Shown piece by piece: positions 5,950 to 7,855 of a stretch of DNA of 7,855 bases. The DNA lies in contig CALUJT010000099.1 in the NCBI GenBank assembly GCA_944321005.1, forward strand, positions 1-7,855, read 5' to 3'. Position 1 is the stretch's first letter, and the number at the start of each line of letters is the position of its first letter. Source of the DNA: an uncultured Atopobiaceae bacterium. GTDB taxonomy: Bacteria > Actinomycetota > Coriobacteriia > Coriobacteriales > Atopobiaceae. The position numbers and the translations under genes were made by a program. The notes under the pieces are model-generated. The model was given only the letters and a program-made list of their open reading frames with translations, did not search any database and had not been told where the DNA came from.

Positions 5950-6004
5950 GCGGGCCTCCTCTTCCTCCGAATCCGAAGCAACTCGAAGGGTAAGGGAGGC
6001 CCGC
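5950..6004 (-). promoter_or_regulatory. hairpin hiding the ISLre2 transposase ribosome-binding site
   Basis: GCGGGCCTCC (5950-5959) and GGAGGCCCGC (5995-6004) are perfect reverse complements separated by 35 bases. In the minus-strand transcript the downstream arm is GGAGGCCCGC, whose GGAGG is the ribosome-binding site for GTG 5947. A transcript started outside the element would contain both arms and fold shut. One started between them would lack the upstream arm and stay open. This design is known from IS10 and IS50; its presence here is inferred from the repeat alone. Confidence 0.6.
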
Positions 6005-6016
6005 CCCCAGCTCAAA

Positions 6017-6038
6017 CCAACAGAAACTTTATGCCGAC
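6017..6038. repeat. ISLre2 right terminal inverted repeat
   Basis: It runs from CCAACAG through CTTTA to GCCGAC on the plus strand; 18 of 22 bases pair with 4526-4547. It lies about 70 bases upstream of the transposase start. Confidence 0.7.
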
Positions 6039-6072
6039 CAGGGGTCTGCGTACACACCCTGCGCATGAAGAC

Positions 6073-6102
6073 GGGCCGCCGAGCGGGGAGGCTCGGCGGC
6101 CC
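6073..6102 (-). terminator. terminator of the transglutaminase-like gene
   Basis: GGGCCGCCGAGC (6073-6084) pairs perfectly over 12 bases with GCTCGGCGGCCC (6091-6102) across a six-base loop. It begins about 30 bases after the stop codon of the minus-strand gene. Only a weak T-rich stretch follows (GTCTTC). Confidence 0.7.
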
Positions 6103-6131
6103 GGGGGTCGCGGGAGATGGCCGGCGAGGTC

Positions 6132-7855
6132 CTACAGCAGCGTCATGAGCTTGAGCATGAGGTCAACGGTGCCCACGTTGTAGCCGGCGGCGGCGTAGCG
6201 GCCGCGGAAGGCGCCCTCGCCGGCGGTGGCGAGGATGCACAGCGGCAGCTTCTCCGGGTTGACGAACATGCGGCGCGCCAGGCGCTCCGGGAGCTCGGAG
6301 AAGTCGTCGAAGGCGATGGTGACGTCCGTGACGTCCTCGAGGGCGGGGAGGGTTCGGGAGAGCGTGGGGTCGGCGAGCTCGGACTCGTCGCGCACCACCA
6401 GCAGCAGGGAGGCACCGGCCTCGGCCAGGCGCTCGCGCTCCTCGCGCATCTCGTTCAGGAGGTGCTCGGTGGGCTCCATGCCCGGCTCGAGGAAGGCGGT
6501 GACGAGCGGGCGACCCTCGACGATGGCGGAGGCGGGGTCGAGCGCGTTGCCACAGTCGTCGCGCAGCTCGAACTCCTCCACGGAAATGTCCTCGAGCATC
6601 TGGTCCACGGCGGGCTGGCGCACGACGAGCTCGACGGGCTCAGCCACGCCGCCCTCGCCCACGCTCACCAGGCGCTCGGCCACCTGGGAGTCTCCGCTGG
6701 GAAGGCGCGAGGAGGTGGTGACGAGGTAGGTGCCCACGGGCAGGCCCACCTGGCAGACGCCGTCCTCGAACTCCGCCTTGCCAAAGAGGTCAAGCGTGTC
6801 GAAGCCCAGTCGCGGTGCGCCGGAGGGGGCGTTGTCGCGCTTGAGGCGGGCGATCGTCCAGTCGTGGAAGTAGCCGGGCGCGGGGGTCTCGCCGTAGGAG
6901 AAGGTGACGCCCACGGTGCACTCGGGACGCTCCACGGGGACGAAGCTACCGTGCGAGAAGTACTCGATGCCGAGGTCGATGGTGCTGATGCGCGCCGGGA
7001 TGCCAAAGGTGCGGCAGATGGCCACGAAGAGCGCCCTGCGCGTGAACTCGCCGGCCTGGCCGGAGACGAGCGCGCCAACGGGGGTGCCCACGAGCTTCTT
7101 CACATGGTGGCGCACGTCGATGGAGGTGTTCTCGCAGATGTAGGACCACACGGCCATGGGGTCCTCGCGGAAGGCGGCCACCTGACCCTCGTCAAAGAAG
7201 ACGCGGATGAAGGCGCGGTAGGCGCTCAGGTGCTCGAAGTGGGCTCGCGGGCAGAGCACGTAGCGGCGGTAGAGGTCCTCGGCGCGCTCGGCGTCGTCCA
7301 CGCCCTCGCGCTCGAGGTAGGTGAGCGCGTCCGCGTGCACGAGGCGGGCGCCCTGAACGTGGTCCTCGAGGATGCTCGCGCGCAGGTCGCGAAAGTCCTT
7401 CGTGGTGAGCGTGGAGAGGAGCTGGGCGCGGTCCTCGCCGTCGTCCGTGGTGAGGAAGCGGGCCACCTCGGGCGCGTTGGCGAAGGCGTGCTCGAAGAAG
7501 GGGAGGCAGGTCTCGTCGTCGCGCCCGCACTCGCGCGCGAGCTCGCGGGCGGCGGCGACGTAGCCCGCCACGCGCTCGGTGCGCATGGCGTCGGCCTCGT
7601 GCTTGCGCCTGCGGCCCAGGGCGGCCTGCTCGGGCGTGACGGGGCGGGAGGGCGCGGGGTGGTCCGCCGGGGCGTGGACGTCGATCTCCTCCCAGCCTGA
7701 GGGCTGGCTGTCCTCGGGCTCGGGCACGAGGGTCACCTCGCTCGTCTCGGCGGTGCTGATCACCTGCTGGCAGACGCGCTCGCCGATGGCGGCCGCCACG
7801 CCCGCCTTGAGCGGATCGCGCACGCCGATGACGCCCACCAGCTCCCCCTCGACCG
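6132..7855 (-). CDS. transglutaminase-like protein with thioredoxin-like C-terminus (5' partial)
   Basis: The frame is open to the window edge, so the N-terminus is missing; residues are numbered from GTG 7838, an in-frame codon that need not be the start. An N-terminal helical part (about 85-240, with TTKDFRDLRASILEDH and YRRYVLCPRAHFEHL) precedes a transglutaminase-like core: TRRALFVAICRTFGIPARIS (266-285), then FSHGSF and GYFHDWTIARL (322-332). In active enzymes a Cys lies 12 residues before the R of the RxxGIPAR motif (R276 here); this protein has E264 there, so normal Cys-His-Asp catalysis is unlikely. A beta-sandwich part follows (VGLPVGTYLVTTSSRLPSGD). Residues 420-568 look like a thioredoxin fold: EEFELRDDCGNAL, a strand ending AFLEPGMEPTEHLL where CxxC would be, PEKLPLCILA with the likely cis-Pro (P532), and GYNVGTVDLMLKL. 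Many gut anaerobes carry long proteins of this layout; their substrate is unknown to me. The stop is TAG at 6132-6134. Confidence 0.75.
   Translation of the reverse strand, partial: VEGELVGVIGVRDPLKAGVAAAIGERVCQQVISTAETSEVTLVPEPEDSQPSGWEEIDVHAPADHPAPSRPVTPEQAALGRRRKHEADAMRTERVAGYVAAARELARECGRDDETCLPFFEHAFANAPEVARFLTTDDGEDRAQLLSTLTTKDFRDLRASILEDHVQGARLVHADALTYLEREGVDDAERAEDLYRRYVLCPRAHFEHLSAYRAFIRVFFDEGQVAAFREDPMAVWSYICENTSIDVRHHVKKLVGTPVGALVSGQAGEFTRRALFVAICRTFGIPARISTIDLGIEYFSHGSFVPVERPECTVGVTFSYGETPAPGYFHDWTIARLKRDNAPSGAPRLGFDTLDLFGKAEFEDGVCQVGLPVGTYLVTTSSRLPSGDSQVAERLVSVGEGGVAEPVELVVRQPAVDQMLEDISVEEFELRDDCGNALDPASAIVEGRPLVTAFLEPGMEPTEHLLNEMREERERLAEAGASLLLVVRDESELADPTLSRTLPALEDVTDVTIAFDDFSELPERLARRMFVNPEKLPLCILATAGEGAFRGRYAAAGYNVGTVDLMLKLMTLL

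Larger units (their letters stand above)
4526..6038 (-). mobile_element. ISLre2/UPF0236-family insertion sequence
   Basis: The element is about 1.5 kb, the usual size for the family, with one transposase gene read on the minus strand. I defined its borders by a 22-bp imperfect inverted repeat (4526-4547 against 6017-6038) flanking that gene. I see no target-site duplication: the left flank is the IS3 remnant, the right flank is the terminator of the neighbouring gene. This suggests that a deletion or recombination followed insertion. The transposase has an in-frame stop, so the copy is probably not autonomous. Confidence 0.75.

Noticed and set aside
4844..6148. 434-codon plus-strand frame opposite the ISLre2 transposase
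   Set aside because: Biased shadow composition; the minus strand carries recognisable transposase motifs and a ribosome-binding site.
6117..7700. 527-codon plus-strand frame opposite the transglutaminase-like gene
   Set aside because: Shadow of the real minus-strand gene: rich in E, G, A, V and H and without domain features.

Overview
The window is GC-rich DNA from a bacterium, most likely a high-GC Gram-positive actinobacterium of the Coriobacteriia type (Olsenella/Atopobium-like). This rests on codon use (strong G/C third positions, GTG starts), an S-layer-homology (SLH) surface protein and a transglutaminase-fold protein like those of gut anaerobes. Taxonomy is inference; there is no rRNA or tRNA here. 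The region reads as an accessory island in which mobile elements separate two host-type cell-envelope genes.

Left part (1-1940). The 3' end of a secreted SLH protein runs to position 895, with its reading frame broken by a frameshift near 237-262. A bidirectional-looking hairpin terminator (1028-1060) separates it from a convergent minus-strand RelB/RelE-type toxin-antitoxin pair (1635 down to 1127). The pair's start and stop codons overlap, and a perfect palindromic operator lies just upstream of the antitoxin. From 1672 to 1940 there is no convincing gene, but there is a minus-strand intrinsic terminator with no visible gene and a set of direct and inverted repeats.

Middle (1961-6038). Three insertion sequences lie end to end. 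An apparently complete IS21-family element (1961-4375) carries overlapping istA and istB, has matching terminal repeats in three blocks per end, and has two very strong hairpins between its left end and istA. It abuts the last ~150 bp of an IS3-family element (4373-4525). That fragment is cut off by an ISLre2/UPF0236-type element (4526-6038), whose ends I could match as a 22-bp imperfect inverted repeat. The ISLre2 transposase has an in-frame TAG stop that separates its last predicted catalytic acid from the rest, and its ribosome-binding site is locked in a 10-bp hairpin.

Right part (6039-7855). A hairpin terminator (6073-6102) ends a long minus-strand gene that runs off the right edge. It encodes a protein with a transglutaminase-like fold lacking the usual cysteine and a thioredoxin-like C-terminus lacking CxxC.

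I do not see an undescribed multi-gene system. The most interesting items are the IS-on-IS architecture, the amber-interrupted ISLre2 transposase with its self-occluding start, the apparently catalytically altered transglutaminase/thioredoxin-like protein, and the orphan terminator plus repeats at 1744-1891.
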